A DNA stretch of 54,622 nt from Alphaproteobacteria bacterium (GCA_018820665.1 JAHJNW010000011.1:1-54622); one strand, 5' to 3'. Positions 11,261 to 20,464 are shown, numbered from the stretch's first letter. Numbers and translations are program-made. Notes: generated from the letters alone by a model not told the origin.

Positions 11261-11896
11261 CTAGCGCCTGCGCCATTGCTCGGGTCGGTCGAACGATCCC
11301 TTCCAGGCCCCGGCCGCGTCTTGCCGCGCCGCCAGTTCCTCGCCGACATAGTCCTGGCTGTAGCGCCGATAGGCCAGCGCCAGTCCCTCCACGACGAGGG
11401 CCCGGGCGACATCGACGCCGGCCTGCTCGCAGCGACTGACCTTGCGGCCGTACCGATCGGTATCGATCACCCGGCAGACCAGCCCCCGCCCTTCGGCCCG
11501 GGCCTTCAGCACCCGCGTCGCGGCGGCCCCGCATGCCCACGGCCCCCGCGGACCGTCGCAGAGCTGGTCGCGTTCAAAGGCGTCGATTCCATGCAGACGG
11601 ACGCGAACCCCGCCCACGTCGAGGGTGTCGCCGTCGATGACGCGGCCGACGCCTTCCAGCCGGTCCGCCGACGCCTCGATCCGGAGCGGGTCAGCTCCGG
11701 CGTGGGCCGCGTCGGCGCCCGGCCGCAGGATCAGGACCACCGCCAGCACCATGCAGGCCAGAACCAGAGCCTCACTCAGGACCCCGACCCGGCTCCGCGG
11801 CCGGACCGCCTTCCGCGGGCGCCGGGGCCGGAGGGGATATATGTGTCGGGCCACCGTCCCACCTGTCGGTCGTTGACCGTCAGGGTCGTCGATCAA
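11261..11896 (-). CDS. Membrane-anchored thermonuclease (SNase) domain protein
   Basis: This 211-residue protein has a basic N-terminus, one hydrophobic segment (about residues 40-60, LVLACMVLAVVLIL) and an OB-fold staphylococcal nuclease domain. Residues equivalent to the catalytic set are present in VRLHGIDAFE (Arg and Glu) and TDRYGRKVSRC (Arg), and VIDGDTLDV is the usual entry strand. Single-pass membrane anchoring with the nuclease outside is the likely topology. Two extra cysteine pairs (LCDGPRGPWAC, LVC and RC) fit an oxidising periplasm. The start may be later than 11896, for example at the in-frame GTG just before ARHIYPL; this was not resolved. Confidence 0.88.
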   Translation of the reverse strand: MIDDPDGQRPTGGTVARHIYPLRPRRPRKAVRPRSRVGVLSEALVLACMVLAVVLILRPGADAAHAGADPLRIEASADRLEGVGRVIDGDTLDVGGVRVRLHGIDAFERDQLCDGPRGPWACGAAATRVLKARAEGRGLVCRVIDTDRYGRKVSRCEQAGVDVARALVVEGLALAYRRYSQDYVGEELAARQDAAGAWKGSFDRPEQWRRR

Positions 11897-11914
11897 CCTT
11901 TCCCGACCGTTGCT

Positions 11915-12919
11915 TCACACCGCCAAGATCCTCGCCAAGGCGCGCTCGAACCCGGCGGCCTCGGGGCCCGGCAGCGTCTCGCCGAGACGACCGTCCTCGA
12001 ACAGCTCAAACACCCGAGGATGCACATAGGAGGACCGGCAGACTGTCGGCGTGTTGCCCAGCAGGCCGGCCACCGCCTTGACGCAGACGGTGATCTGGCG
12101 TTTCGCCGCGGTCGGCGAAGCCGGCGGCTCCATCTCCCGAAGGGCGCGTGCGGCGGACACCGTCCCGGCCCAGGTGCGGAAGTCCTTGGCTGAGAACTGG
12201 TCGCCCATGGCCTCGCGGATGTACGCGTTCACATCGTCCGAGGTGACCACGCACAGATCGCCGTCGGCGTCGCGGTACTTGAAAAGTTGCTGGCCCGGCA
12301 GCTCGCGCAGGCTGCGCACCATGGCGGCCAACCGCCGGTCGCGGACGCGGACCTCATGCTCGACGCCGCTCTTGCCCTTGAAGGCGAAGGTCAGGGCGGC
12401 GCCGTCGACGTCGAGGTGCCGCTTGTGCAGGGTGGTCAGGCCGTAGGAGCGGTTCTGCTTCGCATACCGGGCGTTGCCGACCCGGATCAGGGTCAGCTCC
12501 AGCAGGCGAACGGCAGTGGCCAGCACCTTCTCCCGCGACACGCCGCGGCGGCCCAAATCGGCTTCGACCCGTTTGCGCAGTTTCGGCAAGGCCCGGGCGA
12601 AGTCGGGCAGACGGTCGAACTTGGTCACCGCGGCATGGGCGTGCCAGTCGGGGTGATAGCGATACTGCTTGCGGCCCTTGATATCGCGGCCGGTCGCCTG
12701 GATGTGACCCGAGGCGCGCGGGCAGATCCAGACATCGGTCCATGCCGGGGGAATGGCCAGCGTGCGGAACCGGTCCAGCGCCGCCTCATCGGTGATCCGC
12801 TCCCCCTTTCGGTCGAGATAGTGGAAGCCATCGCCGGCGGGCGTGCGCCGGAAGCCCGGCCGCTCGTCGCTGCACCAGGTCAGGCCCTTGGGAATGTCGG
12901 CGGCGTCAGCGAGCGTCAC
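11915..12919 (-). CDS. DNA topoisomerase IB (poxvirus type)
   Basis: This 334-residue type IB topoisomerase relaxes supercoils through a 3'-phosphotyrosyl intermediate. The N-terminal domain (about 1-85) contains IPPAWTDVWICPRASGHIQA. The catalytic domain shows LLELTLIRVGNARYAKQN, TLHKRHLDVDG, FRTWAGT and the active-site tyrosine in CRSSYVHPRVFE. Length is normal for the bacterial family. Its ATG is overlapped by the end of a 36-codon open frame (12906-13016) that has its own ribosome site. It follows the SNase-like gene in direction but is probably independent of it. Confidence 0.95.
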   Translation of the reverse strand: MTLADAADIPKGLTWCSDERPGFRRTPAGDGFHYLDRKGERITDEAALDRFRTLAIPPAWTDVWICPRASGHIQATGRDIKGRKQYRYHPDWHAHAAVTKFDRLPDFARALPKLRKRVEADLGRRGVSREKVLATAVRLLELTLIRVGNARYAKQNRSYGLTTLHKRHLDVDGAALTFAFKGKSGVEHEVRVRDRRLAAMVRSLRELPGQQLFKYRDADGDLCVVTSDDVNAYIREAMGDQFSAKDFRTWAGTVSAARALREMEPPASPTAAKRQITVCVKAVAGLLGNTPTVCRSSYVHPRVFELFEDGRLGETLPGPEAAGFERALARILAV

Positions 12920-13016
12920 CCGGGACCTCGCTCAGAGGGTCGCACAGGCGCGGGGCAGGCCGGGCTTCGGCGACGGGCGTATGGTCTTGGTCGGAAAGTG
13001 AGGAGAGGTCGATCAT
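12906..13016 (-). CDS. Possible 36-residue ORF overlapping the topoisomerase start
   Basis: An ATG at 13016 is preceded by a good ribosome site (AAGGAAG, six bases away) and opens a 36-codon frame, MIDLSSLSDQDHTPV and onward. Its stop lies 14 bases inside the topoisomerase gene in another frame. The arrangement could be a short coupled leader peptide or chance. There is no recognisable family, signal or membrane segment. Confidence is low because 36 codons without a stop is unremarkable at this GC content. Confidence 0.25.
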   Translation of the reverse strand: MIDLSSLSDQDHTPVAEARPAPRLCDPLSEVPGDAR

Positions 13017-13107
13017 CGGGGCTTCCTTGCCGGACTGCGCAAACGGCGGCGCGGGGTTGCGGTTCCGGCGCCCTTGACCCCGGCGCGGGAGCGGGTGAAC
13101 AGCGGCC

Positions 13108-13944
13108 ATGAACTATCGTCACAGCTTCCACGCGGGGAATTTCGCCGACCTCGTCAAACACGCCCTGGTGCTGTGGCTGCTGGAGCGGCGTCAGGGTTCG
13201 GGCCCGGTCACAGTGATCGACACCCACGCCGGGGCCGGGGTCTACGACCTGAGCGGCGACGGCGCCCGTTCGAAGGAGGCCGAGGCGGGCGTCGCCCGGC
13301 TGATGGCTGCCGCTGAGCGACCGCCGGCGATCGAGGCGCTCGCTCAGGAGGTCGCCCGCCTCAATCCGCACGGCGGGGCCAACCTCTATCCGGGTTCGCC
13401 CCTGCTGATCGCTGGCCGCCTGCGACCGGTCGACGCCTATATCGGCTTCGAACTGAACCCTCCGGTTCTGGATCTGCTGGAGCAGGCGCTGGAACCATTT
13501 CCGAAGGCATCGGCGCGGGGCGGCGACGGCTACGACCAGGCGAACGGCGAGGCGAGCCGGTCGGCGGGACCCCTGGTCCTCATCGACCCGCCGTTCGAAC
13601 GGCCGGACGATTATCATCGCGCCGCCGACACGGGGGCCGCCATCGTCCGCGCCGATCCGCGCGCCACGGTGGCGATCTGGACGCCGCTCAAGGACATGGA
13701 GACCTTCGACGGCTTCCTGCGCCGACTCGATCAGGCCGGGGTCAAACGGGTGCTGGTGGCCGAGGCGCGCCTGCGCCCCCTGACCAATCCGATGAAGATG
13801 AACGGCTGCGCCGTGGTGGTGCTGAATCCGCCCACGGGCGCCGAGGCCGCCGCGTCGGAGATCTGCGGCTGGGTGGCGGAGCGGTTGGGCGAGGCCGGGG
13901 CCCGGTCCGAGGTCTGGATGGCCGGAGCGGGAGGCGCGGCGTGA
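13108..13944 (+). CDS. rlmJ: 23S rRNA (adenine(2030)-N(6))-methyltransferase
   Basis: RlmJ (YhiR family), 278 residues, methylates N6 of A2030 in 23S rRNA using S-adenosylmethionine. The family start MNYRHSFHAGNFADLVKH is exact. The SAM-binding strand is VIDTHAGAGVYDL, and the catalytic DPPF motif is at Asp160 (VLIDPPFERPDDY). Later segments include TVAIWTPLKD and MKMNGCAVVVLNPP. It is transcribed divergently from the topoisomerase block. Its TGA overlaps the GTG start of the next gene by four bases (GTGA). Confidence 0.96.
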   Translation: MNYRHSFHAGNFADLVKHALVLWLLERRQGSGPVTVIDTHAGAGVYDLSGDGARSKEAEAGVARLMAAAERPPAIEALAQEVARLNPHGGANLYPGSPLLIAGRLRPVDAYIGFELNPPVLDLLEQALEPFPKASARGGDGYDQANGEASRSAGPLVLIDPPFERPDDYHRAADTGAAIVRADPRATVAIWTPLKDMETFDGFLRRLDQAGVKRVLVAEARLRPLTNPMKMNGCAVVVLNPPTGAEAAASEICGWVAERLGEAGARSEVWMAGAGGAA

Positions 13945-14642
13945 CGCGGGTGGCGATCGTGAAGACCGGCGCGCCGCCGCCGGACCTCGCCGCGCGGCAC
14001 AGCGACTATCCCGCCATGTTCGGCGCCCTGCTGGGCGAGGGCTACGACATCGAGACATTCGACGCCCAGGCGGGCGAATGGCCGGACGCCGCAACCTTCG
14101 ACGCCGCGATCATCACCGGTTCACCGGCCGGCGTGTACGAGACCGATCCCTGGATCGGACGGCTGCTGGAGTGGATCCGCGGCGCCAGGGGACGGACGGG
14201 CCTGATCGGCGTCTGTTTCGGCCATCAGGCCATGGCCCAGGCGCTGGGCGGCCGGGTCGAGAAATCGGATCGGGGCTGGGGCGTCGGCCTGCATCGCTAT
14301 GACGTCCGCTCGATCGAGCCGTGGATGACGCCGGGCGCCGCGACGGTGGCCATTCCGGCCTCGCATCAGGACCAGGTGGTGGAGAAGCCCGCCGAGGCGC
14401 GCATCCTGCTGAGCAGCGCCTTCACACCCTTCGCCGGCCTCGCCTGGGACGCGGACGCGATCAGCTTTCAGGGCCATCCCGAATTCACGCCCGCCTATGC
14501 CGCCGACCTGACCGGAGGGCGCCGGGACAGGATCGGCGCGGGGGTCGCCGACCATGCGCTGGCCAGTTTGACCGGAGCCAATGACCGGGCCCTTGTCGGG
14601 GAATGGGTGCGCCGGTTCATCGGGTCCCGCGCCGGACGGTAG
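13941..14642 (+). CDS. Class I glutamine amidotransferase-like protein (GATase1)
   Basis: This 233-residue stand-alone class I glutamine amidotransferase-like protein belongs to the group often annotated as GMP synthase-like or YfeJ/GuaA-domain proteins. The nucleophile elbow is GVCFGHQAMAQALGG with Cys92, and the catalytic His-Glu pair lies in FQGHPEFTP. No synthetase domain is attached, so the acceptor is unknown; some relatives hydrolyse gamma-glutamyl compounds. Translation starts at a GTG (13941) overlapping the rlmJ stop by four bases, so the gene is translationally coupled to rlmJ. Confidence 0.9.
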   Translation: MTRVAIVKTGAPPPDLAARHSDYPAMFGALLGEGYDIETFDAQAGEWPDAATFDAAIITGSPAGVYETDPWIGRLLEWIRGARGRTGLIGVCFGHQAMAQALGGRVEKSDRGWGVGLHRYDVRSIEPWMTPGAATVAIPASHQDQVVEKPAEARILLSSAFTPFAGLAWDADAISFQGHPEFTPAYAADLTGGRRDRIGAGVADHALASLTGANDRALVGEWVRRFIGSRAGR

Positions 14643-14720
14643 TCGCGTCGCCGACCGGCGGACCGCTAAACCTTGCGCAATACATATGTGCGACAACCGG
14701 AGCATCACGCCGGGTTGTTC

Positions 14721-17219
14721 ATGTCGCTTTTTCGTATCCTCGCGGCGAGCCTTGTATGGCTCATCGCCCTCAGCCTTGCCTCTCCCGGTTTGGCCCAGCC
14801 GCCCACCGGTTCGGGCGACGGGACCGATGCGCGAGACCTCGCCCGGTTTGTGGAGCGGCGCGCCGCCAGGACCGATTTCGCCGCCCTCGAGGCGTTCGGC
14901 CTTGCGGCGGAACGGCGACAGGATCGCGAAGGACTGAACCGGCTCTATCACGTCACCTGGACGATGCTGAACCAGGGCGAGTTCGACCGCGCGGCGGTCT
15001 GGAACCGTCGACTCCTCGAGGCCGCCCGGCGGCTGAAAGACGCCCGCTATATCGATATCGCCCATCTGAACAACCTGACCGCCCGGTATGACCAGGGCGA
15101 CACCGGCGTGGCGTCCGAGATGCATCGCCTGGCGCAGGGTGGACGGGACTGGTTTGTGCGGGCGCACGCCGCCCGACTGGCGGCCATTTCGCTGGTCGAC
15201 GAGGGCCGGATCGGCGAAGGACTGGAACTGCTGGGACGGGCCCAGGCGGACATCCCCGAGGGCGACGCCTTCGCGGCGACCGCCCAGGGCGGCATCTGGG
15301 AAGTGGCCGGGATGGCCCTGAAGGACCTGAACGATATCGACGGGGCGGTCATGGCCTTTCGCAAATTCGAGATCGAGAACAGCCATCCCGCCTACCCCCG
15401 GCCGGACTTCGACAGCCTCTACAATCTGACGATGATGGCGGTGAAGGTCGGCGATGAGGCGCGCGCGGCGGAATATTATGCGGCGCACCATCGGTTGGCG
15501 GCGCGCTCAGACCTGCCGTCGCTGGCCGTTTTCGACGCCAGCCTGTGCGCCACCGTGGCCAATGCGCGCGGTGCGCCGCGAGAGGTCCTCGCCTGCCTCG
15601 AGCCCTATGGCGAGAGCCTGGCCGGCGCCGCCTACCTGACCGACCGGATGCTGCCCCTTCGGGCCATCGCCCGCGCCCGGATCGGCCAGACCGCGGCGGC
15701 GCGACGCGACCTCGAGGCCCTGCGGCGACTGGATGCGGCCGGGACCAATATCGAGATCGACCACGTGGCCGCCGAGGTGCTCTTCGCCGAGGGGCGGACC
15801 GCCGAAGCCTTCCGGGCGCTGCGGGCCCACATGCTGGAGAGCGAGATCGTCGCGGCGCGGAATTTCAGCGCCGGCATTCATCAGGTCACCGGCGACATGC
15901 AGCAGCAGCTGGCCGAGCGCCGGAGCCAGCTGGAGACAGCGCGGGCGAACACCAATCTGCAGCGGGCGGTGATCGCCATCGCGGTGGTCTTCCTGGCCTT
16001 CTCCGTCGGGATGGTCATCTGGCTGATCCGGCAGGCGCGGCGGTTGCGGCTGGCGCAGCGCCGGGCCGAGGACGCCAACCGCGCCAAGAGCGAGTTCCTG
16101 GCCAATATGAGCCATGAGATCCGCACGCCGCTGAACGGCGTGGTGTCGATGGCCGATTCCCTGACGCGGCGGCCGCTGGGGCCGCAAGAGCTGGAGATGG
16201 TCGAACTGATCCGGTCGTCGGGGGTGACGCTGGAACGTCTGCTGTCCGACATCCTCGACAGCGCCCGGATCGAGTCGGGCCAGGTGGCGATCGAGCCCGC
16301 GCCCTTCGATCTGGAACAGGCGGTCAGCGACATCGGGGCGCTGTGGCGGGTCAAGGCCGAGGACAAGGGCGTGGCGCTTGAGGTCGACTTCGATCCGGCC
16401 CTGTCAGGCTCGTTCAAAGGCGACGCGGTGCGGCTGCGCCAGGTGCTGACCAACCTGGTCAGCAACGCCCTCAAATTCACCGGCGAGGGCACGGTCCGGC
16501 TGGCCGTCGAGGCCGGGGCCGACGACCGCATCCTGTTCCGCGTCAGCGACACCGGCGTCGGCTTCGACAGGGAGCAGCGCAGCCGGATCTTCCATCGATT
16601 CCAGCAGGCCGACGGGTCGATCCCCCGCCGCTATGGCGGAACGGGGCTGGGCCTGGCCATCTCGACCGCCCTGGTCGATCTGATGGGCGGCGAACTGGAC
16701 TGCGAGAGCCGGCCCGGAGAGGGGTCCAGCTTCTGGTTCGAGATCCCGTTGCCCCGGGTGGAGCCGGCGGCGGGGCAGGCGGTCTCGCCGGACGCTCCCC
16801 GCGACCTGAGCGACGCGCGGCTGCGGGTCCTGCTGGCCGACGACCATCCCGCCAATCGCAAGGTCGTCGAGATCATGCTGGCGGCGACCGAGATGGAGCT
16901 GGTCGCGGTCGAGGACGGAAGCCAGGCGGTCGAGGCCATCAAGGGCGGAAATTTTGATCTGATTCTGATGGATATGCAGATGCCGGTGATGGACGGGCTG
17001 ACGGCGACGGCGGCGATCCGCAGGCATGAGTCGAAGCACGGTCTGAAGCGGACGCCGGTGGTGATGCTGACCGCCAACGCCATGGCCGAGCATGTCGAGG
17101 CCGGGCGCGCCGCCGGGGCGGATGCGCACCTGACCAAGCCGGTCACCATGGCCAGTCTGGTCACGGCCATCGGCGCGGCGCTGGAGCCGGCCGGCGCGGA
17201 CGACCGTCAGCCGGCCTGA
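14721..17219 (+). CDS. Hybrid sensor histidine kinase with periplasmic helical-repeat sensor
   Basis: An 832-residue hybrid kinase. A signal peptide (MSLFRILAASLVWLIALSLA) leads to a roughly 380-residue alpha-helical region resembling tetratricopeptide repeats. A transmembrane helix at about 416-436, a short coiled coil and the HisKA domain follow, with the phosphorylated His465 in FLANMSHEIRTPLNG. The HATPase domain has its N box near 575-585 (LTNLVSNALKFTGEG), DTGVGF and GGTGLGLAIS. A C-terminal receiver carries the acceptor Asp751 in LILMDMQMPVMDG. No separate response regulator or phosphotransfer gene is adjacent, so it is an orphan. I chose 14721 over the upstream ATG at 14673 because it places the signal at the N-terminus. 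Confidence 0.94.
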   Translation: MSLFRILAASLVWLIALSLASPGLAQPPTGSGDGTDARDLARFVERRAARTDFAALEAFGLAAERRQDREGLNRLYHVTWTMLNQGEFDRAAVWNRRLLEAARRLKDARYIDIAHLNNLTARYDQGDTGVASEMHRLAQGGRDWFVRAHAARLAAISLVDEGRIGEGLELLGRAQADIPEGDAFAATAQGGIWEVAGMALKDLNDIDGAVMAFRKFEIENSHPAYPRPDFDSLYNLTMMAVKVGDEARAAEYYAAHHRLAARSDLPSLAVFDASLCATVANARGAPREVLACLEPYGESLAGAAYLTDRMLPLRAIARARIGQTAAARRDLEALRRLDAAGTNIEIDHVAAEVLFAEGRTAEAFRALRAHMLESEIVAARNFSAGIHQVTGDMQQQLAERRSQLETARANTNLQRAVIAIAVVFLAFSVGMVIWLIRQARRLRLAQRRAEDANRAKSEFLANMSHEIRTPLNGVVSMADSLTRRPLGPQELEMVELIRSSGVTLERLLSDILDSARIESGQVAIEPAPFDLEQAVSDIGALWRVKAEDKGVALEVDFDPALSGSFKGDAVRLRQVLTNLVSNALKFTGEGTVRLAVEAGADDRILFRVSDTGVGFDREQRSRIFHRFQQADGSIPRRYGGTGLGLAISTALVDLMGGELDCESRPGEGSSFWFEIPLPRVEPAAGQAVSPDAPRDLSDARLRVLLADDHPANRKVVEIMLAATEMELVAVEDGSQAVEAIKGGNFDLILMDMQMPVMDGLTATAAIRRHESKHGLKRTPVVMLTANAMAEHVEAGRAAGADAHLTKPVTMASLVTAIGAALEPAGADDRQPA

Positions 17220-17223
17220 CGCC

Positions 17224-18096
17224 TCAGGGCCATTTCACCACGGGCGGCATCGAGCTGAGGATCGACTCGACATTGCCGCCGGTCTTGAGCCCGAACATGG
17301 TGCCGCGGTCGTACAGCAGGTTGAACTCGACGTAGCGGCCACGGCGGATCAGCTGCTCCTCGCGCTCGTCCGCCGTCCAAGGCTCGGCCATGCGGCGGGC
17401 GACGATCTGCGGATAGACCTGCAGGAAGGCCTCGCCGACGTCGCGGGTGAAGGCGAAGTCGCGGGCCCGGTCGCCGCTGTCCAGATGGTCGTAGAAGATA
17501 CCGCCGGTGCCGCGATGCTCGTTGCGGTGAGGCAGGAAGAAATACTCGTCGCACCAGGCCTTGAACTTCGCGTGCCAGTCCGGGTCGTGGGCGTCGCAGG
17601 CGGCCTTCATGGCGGCGTGGAAGGCCAGGGTGTCCGGGTGGTCCTGGCGCCGGTCGGCGCCGAGCACGGGGGTCAGGTCGCCGCCGCCGCCGAACCAGCC
17701 TTTGGTCGTGGCGATGAAACGGGTGTTCATGTGTACGGCCGGGACGCGCGGGCTGACCGGGTGGGCGATCAGGCTGATGCCGGTGGCGAAGAAGCGGGGG
17801 TCCTCGGCCGCGCCGGGCACGCCCTTGGCGTAGTCGGCGGGGAAGGTCCCGTGCACGGTGGAGACGTGGACGCCGACCTTTTCGAACAGCCGGCCGTGCA
17901 TCATGCCCATGACGCCGCCGCCGCCCTCTGCCCGGTCCCAGGGGGTGCGGACGAAGCGGCCCGGTTCACCGGGGAAGAGGTCCGCCGGGGCCGCATCCTC
18001 CAGCGCCTCGAAAGCCGAGTGGATGCGGTCGCGCAGGGTTTCGAACCAGGCGCGGGCGGCGGTCTTCTGATCGTCAAGCGGGAGGGCGTCGGTCAT
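17224..18096 (-). CDS. hemF: Oxygen-dependent coproporphyrinogen III oxidase
   Basis: HemF, 290 residues, oxidatively decarboxylates coproporphyrinogen III to protoporphyrinogen IX in aerobic heme synthesis. Family segments seen are [28 protein letters not shown], the GGDLTP loop, [21 protein letters not shown] and [13 protein letters not shown] near the C-terminus. Length is normal. It converges on the hybrid kinase gene, with four bases between the two stops. Its promoter must lie in the 378-base gap upstream. The heme it helps make serves the bc1 complex encoded nearby. Confidence 0.97.
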   Translation of the reverse strand: MTDALPLDDQKTAARAWFETLRDRIHSAFEALEDAAPADLFPGEPGRFVRTPWDRAEGGGGVMGMMHGRLFEKVGVHVSTVHGTFPADYAKGVPGAAEDPRFFATGISLIAHPVSPRVPAVHMNTRFIATTKGWFGGGGDLTPVLGADRRQDHPDTLAFHAAMKAACDAHDPDWHAKFKAWCDEYFFLPHRNEHRGTGGIFYDHLDSGDRARDFAFTRDVGEAFLQVYPQIVARRMAEPWTADEREEQLIRRGRYVEFNLLYDRGTMFGLKTGGNVESILSSMPPVVKWP

Positions 18097-18474
18097 GGGG
18101 CTGCTCTAGGCTTTCCGCCGCGAACGGTGAAGCCCGCTGTCGACCTGCGGCCCTGAAGCGGACCAGACGGACGAAAAATTGGGTCCGGATCGTCCGGAGA
18201 GTCCGTTTAACCTTTCCGACCCTGCGCCTTGGACGGCGCGGGGCGTGAACGGCATTGTCAAAGACCTCCGGCGAGAGGCGGAAGTTTACACCCGGCCCGC
18301 CCTGTGGCGGGTTCAGGACGCTGGCGGCGGTCCCATGTCCAGGAAAAACAGGGGATTAAGCCTTGAAATTGTGATGGCTGGCGGCGGATTTGCAGCGCAG
18401 CAATTCGGTGTCGCGCGGTTGACGGCCCGCCCCGGTCTGCCACTGTCCGGCGTCGCCGTCCCAAGGAGTCCGTC
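18097..18474. other. Intergenic region between divergent hemF and dipeptidase genes
   Basis: There is no supported gene here. It must hold both divergent promoters. A TTGACG at 18419-18424, about 50 bases before the dipeptidase ATG, is a possible -35 element, but the matching -10 (ACTGTC at 18442-18447) is poor. An open frame on the plus strand (18179-18478) has no ribosome site, lies in GC-rich sequence and resembles no protein I know, so I do not call it. No strong terminator or RNA structure was recognised by eye. Confidence 0.5.
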
Positions 18475-19722
18475 ATGATCCGCGCCGCCCTTCTGTCCAC
18501 CGTCGCCGTGCTGGCCACGGCCGTTCCCGCCGCCGCCCAGGATGAGGCCGCCGCGCGCCGGATCCTGGAGCGGACGCCGCTGATCGACGGCCACAACGAT
18601 CTGCCCTGGGCGCTGCGTCAGCAGCACGGCAACGATCCCTTTGCGGTCGATCTGACGACCAATCTCGACGCCTCGACGGCGCTGCACACCGACATTCCGC
18701 GTCTGCGCGCCGGCGGCGTCGGCGGACAGTTCTGGTCGGTCTATGTGCCGGCCAGCCTGGAGCCGGTCGAGGCGGCCAAGGCGACCTTCGAACAGATCGA
18801 CACGGTCAAGCGGCTGGTCGCCGCCCACCCCGAGGTGTTCGAACTGGCCACCACCGCCGACGACATCGAGCGCATTCACGCCGGCGGCAAGATCGCCTCG
18901 CTGATCGGCATGGAGGGCGGCTATTCGATTGATGACTCGCTGGGCCTGCTGCGCGAATTCTACGACGCGGGGTCGCGCTATATGACGCTGACTCACTCAA
19001 AGACGACCTCATGGGCCGACAGCGCCACCGACGCGCCGAAATGGGGCGGGCTGAACGCCTTCGGCGAAGAGGTGGTCCGCGAGATGAACCGGATCGGCAT
19101 GATGGTCGATCTGAGCCACGTCTCGGAGGAGACCATGCTGGACGCCATGCGGGTGTCGGAAGCGCCGGTGATCTTCTCGCACTCGTCGGCCCGCGCCGTG
19201 ACCGATCATCCGCGCAATGTGCCCGACGCGGTGCTGCGCCAGATGGCCGAGGACGGCGGGGTGGTGATGGTCACCTTCGTGCCGGGCTTCGTCAACGCCG
19301 CGGAAGGCGAGTGGATCAAGGCCGCCACGGCCGAGGCGGAGCGTCTGGGGGTGGACATCGGCGCCGCCGAACCCGCGCCGGAGTTGAAGGCCTGGGCCGA
19401 GGCGCATCCCCGTCCGGTCGCCACGCTGCAGAACGTGGTGGACCATATTCAGCACGTCCGAGACGTCGCGGGGATCGACCACGTCGGCCTGGGGGGCGAT
19501 TTCGACGGCGTCGGCAGCCTGCCCGAGGGCGTCGAGGGGGTGGACGCCTATCCGCGCATCCTCGCCGCTTTGATGGCGAACGGCTGGAGCGAGGCGGACA
19601 TCCGCAAGCTGGCCGGGGAGAATGTGCTGCGGGTCATGCGCGCGGTCGAGGCGGTGGCGGCGGCGAAGTCCGGCGACCGGCCGAGCCTGGCGAAGCTGCC
19701 GGAGGCCGGGGCGCCGGAGTGA
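18475..19722 (+). CDS. Membrane dipeptidase (renal dipeptidase family, M19)
   Basis: A 415-residue secreted zinc dipeptidase of family M19 that hydrolyses dipeptides, including D-amino-acid-containing ones in some relatives. A signal peptide ends at AAAQ near residue 22. Metal-site segments are IDGHNDLPW (His and Asp), IGMEGGYSI (bridging Glu), MVDLSHVSEE and VIFSHSSARAV (His ligands), and VGLGGDFDGV near the C-terminus. The export signal and family place it in the periplasm or on the outer envelope. Its stop overlaps the ATG of a small membrane protein by one base, suggesting translational coupling. Confidence 0.95.
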   Translation: MIRAALLSTVAVLATAVPAAAQDEAAARRILERTPLIDGHNDLPWALRQQHGNDPFAVDLTTNLDASTALHTDIPRLRAGGVGGQFWSVYVPASLEPVEAAKATFEQIDTVKRLVAAHPEVFELATTADDIERIHAGGKIASLIGMEGGYSIDDSLGLLREFYDAGSRYMTLTHSKTTSWADSATDAPKWGGLNAFGEEVVREMNRIGMMVDLSHVSEETMLDAMRVSEAPVIFSHSSARAVTDHPRNVPDAVLRQMAEDGGVVMVTFVPGFVNAAEGEWIKAATAEAERLGVDIGAAEPAPELKAWAEAHPRPVATLQNVVDHIQHVRDVAGIDHVGLGGDFDGVGSLPEGVEGVDAYPRILAALMANGWSEADIRKLAGENVLRVMRAVEAVAAAKSGDRPSLAKLPEAGAPE

Positions 19723-20018
19723 TGCGGAAACTGCCGAGCGACGACTGGCGCTGGAGACCTACACACGGGAGGTGGCGATACTATCGCTGGCTCTCGGTGA
19801 CCATGTGTTCGATCTCCGTTCTTATGATGGTCGGAATGTCGGGGATACTGCTGAGCTTCATAGGCACGGCTCACCTCAATCGTGCCGTCCTGACGTTCGG
19901 CGCCCTCTACATCGCCGGCTCGGCGGTCGTCAGCTTCGCCGCATTTCGCACCTATCGATGGCTGGGGCCGCGTGAACCGTCCAGGAACACTCTCGATGGC
20001 GACGAACGTTCGCCCTAG
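19722..20018 (+). CDS. Small two-helix membrane protein, unknown
   Basis: A 98-residue protein starting MRKLPSDDWRWRPTHGRW with two hydrophobic helices (about residues 25-48 and 56-76) and hydrophilic ends. No family is recognised. The ATG overlaps the dipeptidase TGA (ATGA form), so it is probably coexpressed with that secreted enzyme. It ends in a CTAG whose other strand is the stop of trmL, so the two convergent genes overlap by four bases. A role as a membrane partner of the dipeptidase is only a guess from the coupling. Confidence 0.72.
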   Translation: MRKLPSDDWRWRPTHGRWRYYRWLSVTMCSISVLMMVGMSGILLSFIGTAHLNRAVLTFGALYIAGSAVVSFAAFRTYRWLGPREPSRNTLDGDERSP

Positions 20019-20464
20019 CCAAGATCGGAGGTCTGCCGCAGGCCCTCCCACAGGGCGATGCCGGCGCTGACCGACAGGTTCAGCGAGCGGGCCTCGGGGC
20101 GCAGGGGAATCACGACCCGGGCGTCGGCGGCGTCATGGACGTAGTCCGGCGCGCCCGTGGACTCGCTGCCGAACAGCAGGGTGTCGTCGGCCTCGAAGCG
20201 GAAGTCGTTCAGCGGCGTCGCGCCCTTCGTCGTGAACAGCACCAGCCGCCCGGGCCCCCGATCGCGCTGGAAATCGTCCCAGCCGGGGTGGCGGATCATG
20301 TGCCCCAGGGGGCCGTAGTCCAGCGCGGCGCGCTTCATCGCCCGGTCGTCGAGGCGGAAGCCGGTGGGCTCGATGATGTGCAATTCGACGCCGAAACAGG
20401 CGCCCAGACGGATGCAGGCGCCGACGTTCTGCGGAATGGCCGGTTGAAAAAGGGCGAGACGCAT
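20015..20464 (-). CDS. trmL: tRNA (cytidine(34)-2'-O)-methyltransferase
   Basis: A 149-residue SPOUT-class methyltransferase that 2'-O-methylates the wobble nucleotide of tRNA-Leu isoacceptors. Family marks are MRLALFQPAIPQNVG, the EPTGFRLDD segment, TLLFGSESTGAPD and the knot region VVIPLRPEARSLNLSVSAGIALWE. I take the ATG at 20464 because the family starts exactly there; the extension to 20560 is Arg-rich and unlike TrmL. It is divergent from petA across a 197-base intergenic region. Confidence 0.95.
   Translation of the reverse strand: MRLALFQPAIPQNVGACIRLGACFGVELHIIEPTGFRLDDRAMKRAALDYGPLGHMIRHPGWDDFQRDRGPGRLVLFTTKGATPLNDFRFEADDTLLFGSESTGAPDYVHDAADARVVIPLRPEARSLNLSVSAGIALWEGLRQTSDLG

Noticed and set aside
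18179-18478. A 99-codon frame between hemF and the dipeptidase gene
   Set aside because: It has no ribosome site, no recognisable content and runs into the dipeptidase start, so it was treated as intergenic.
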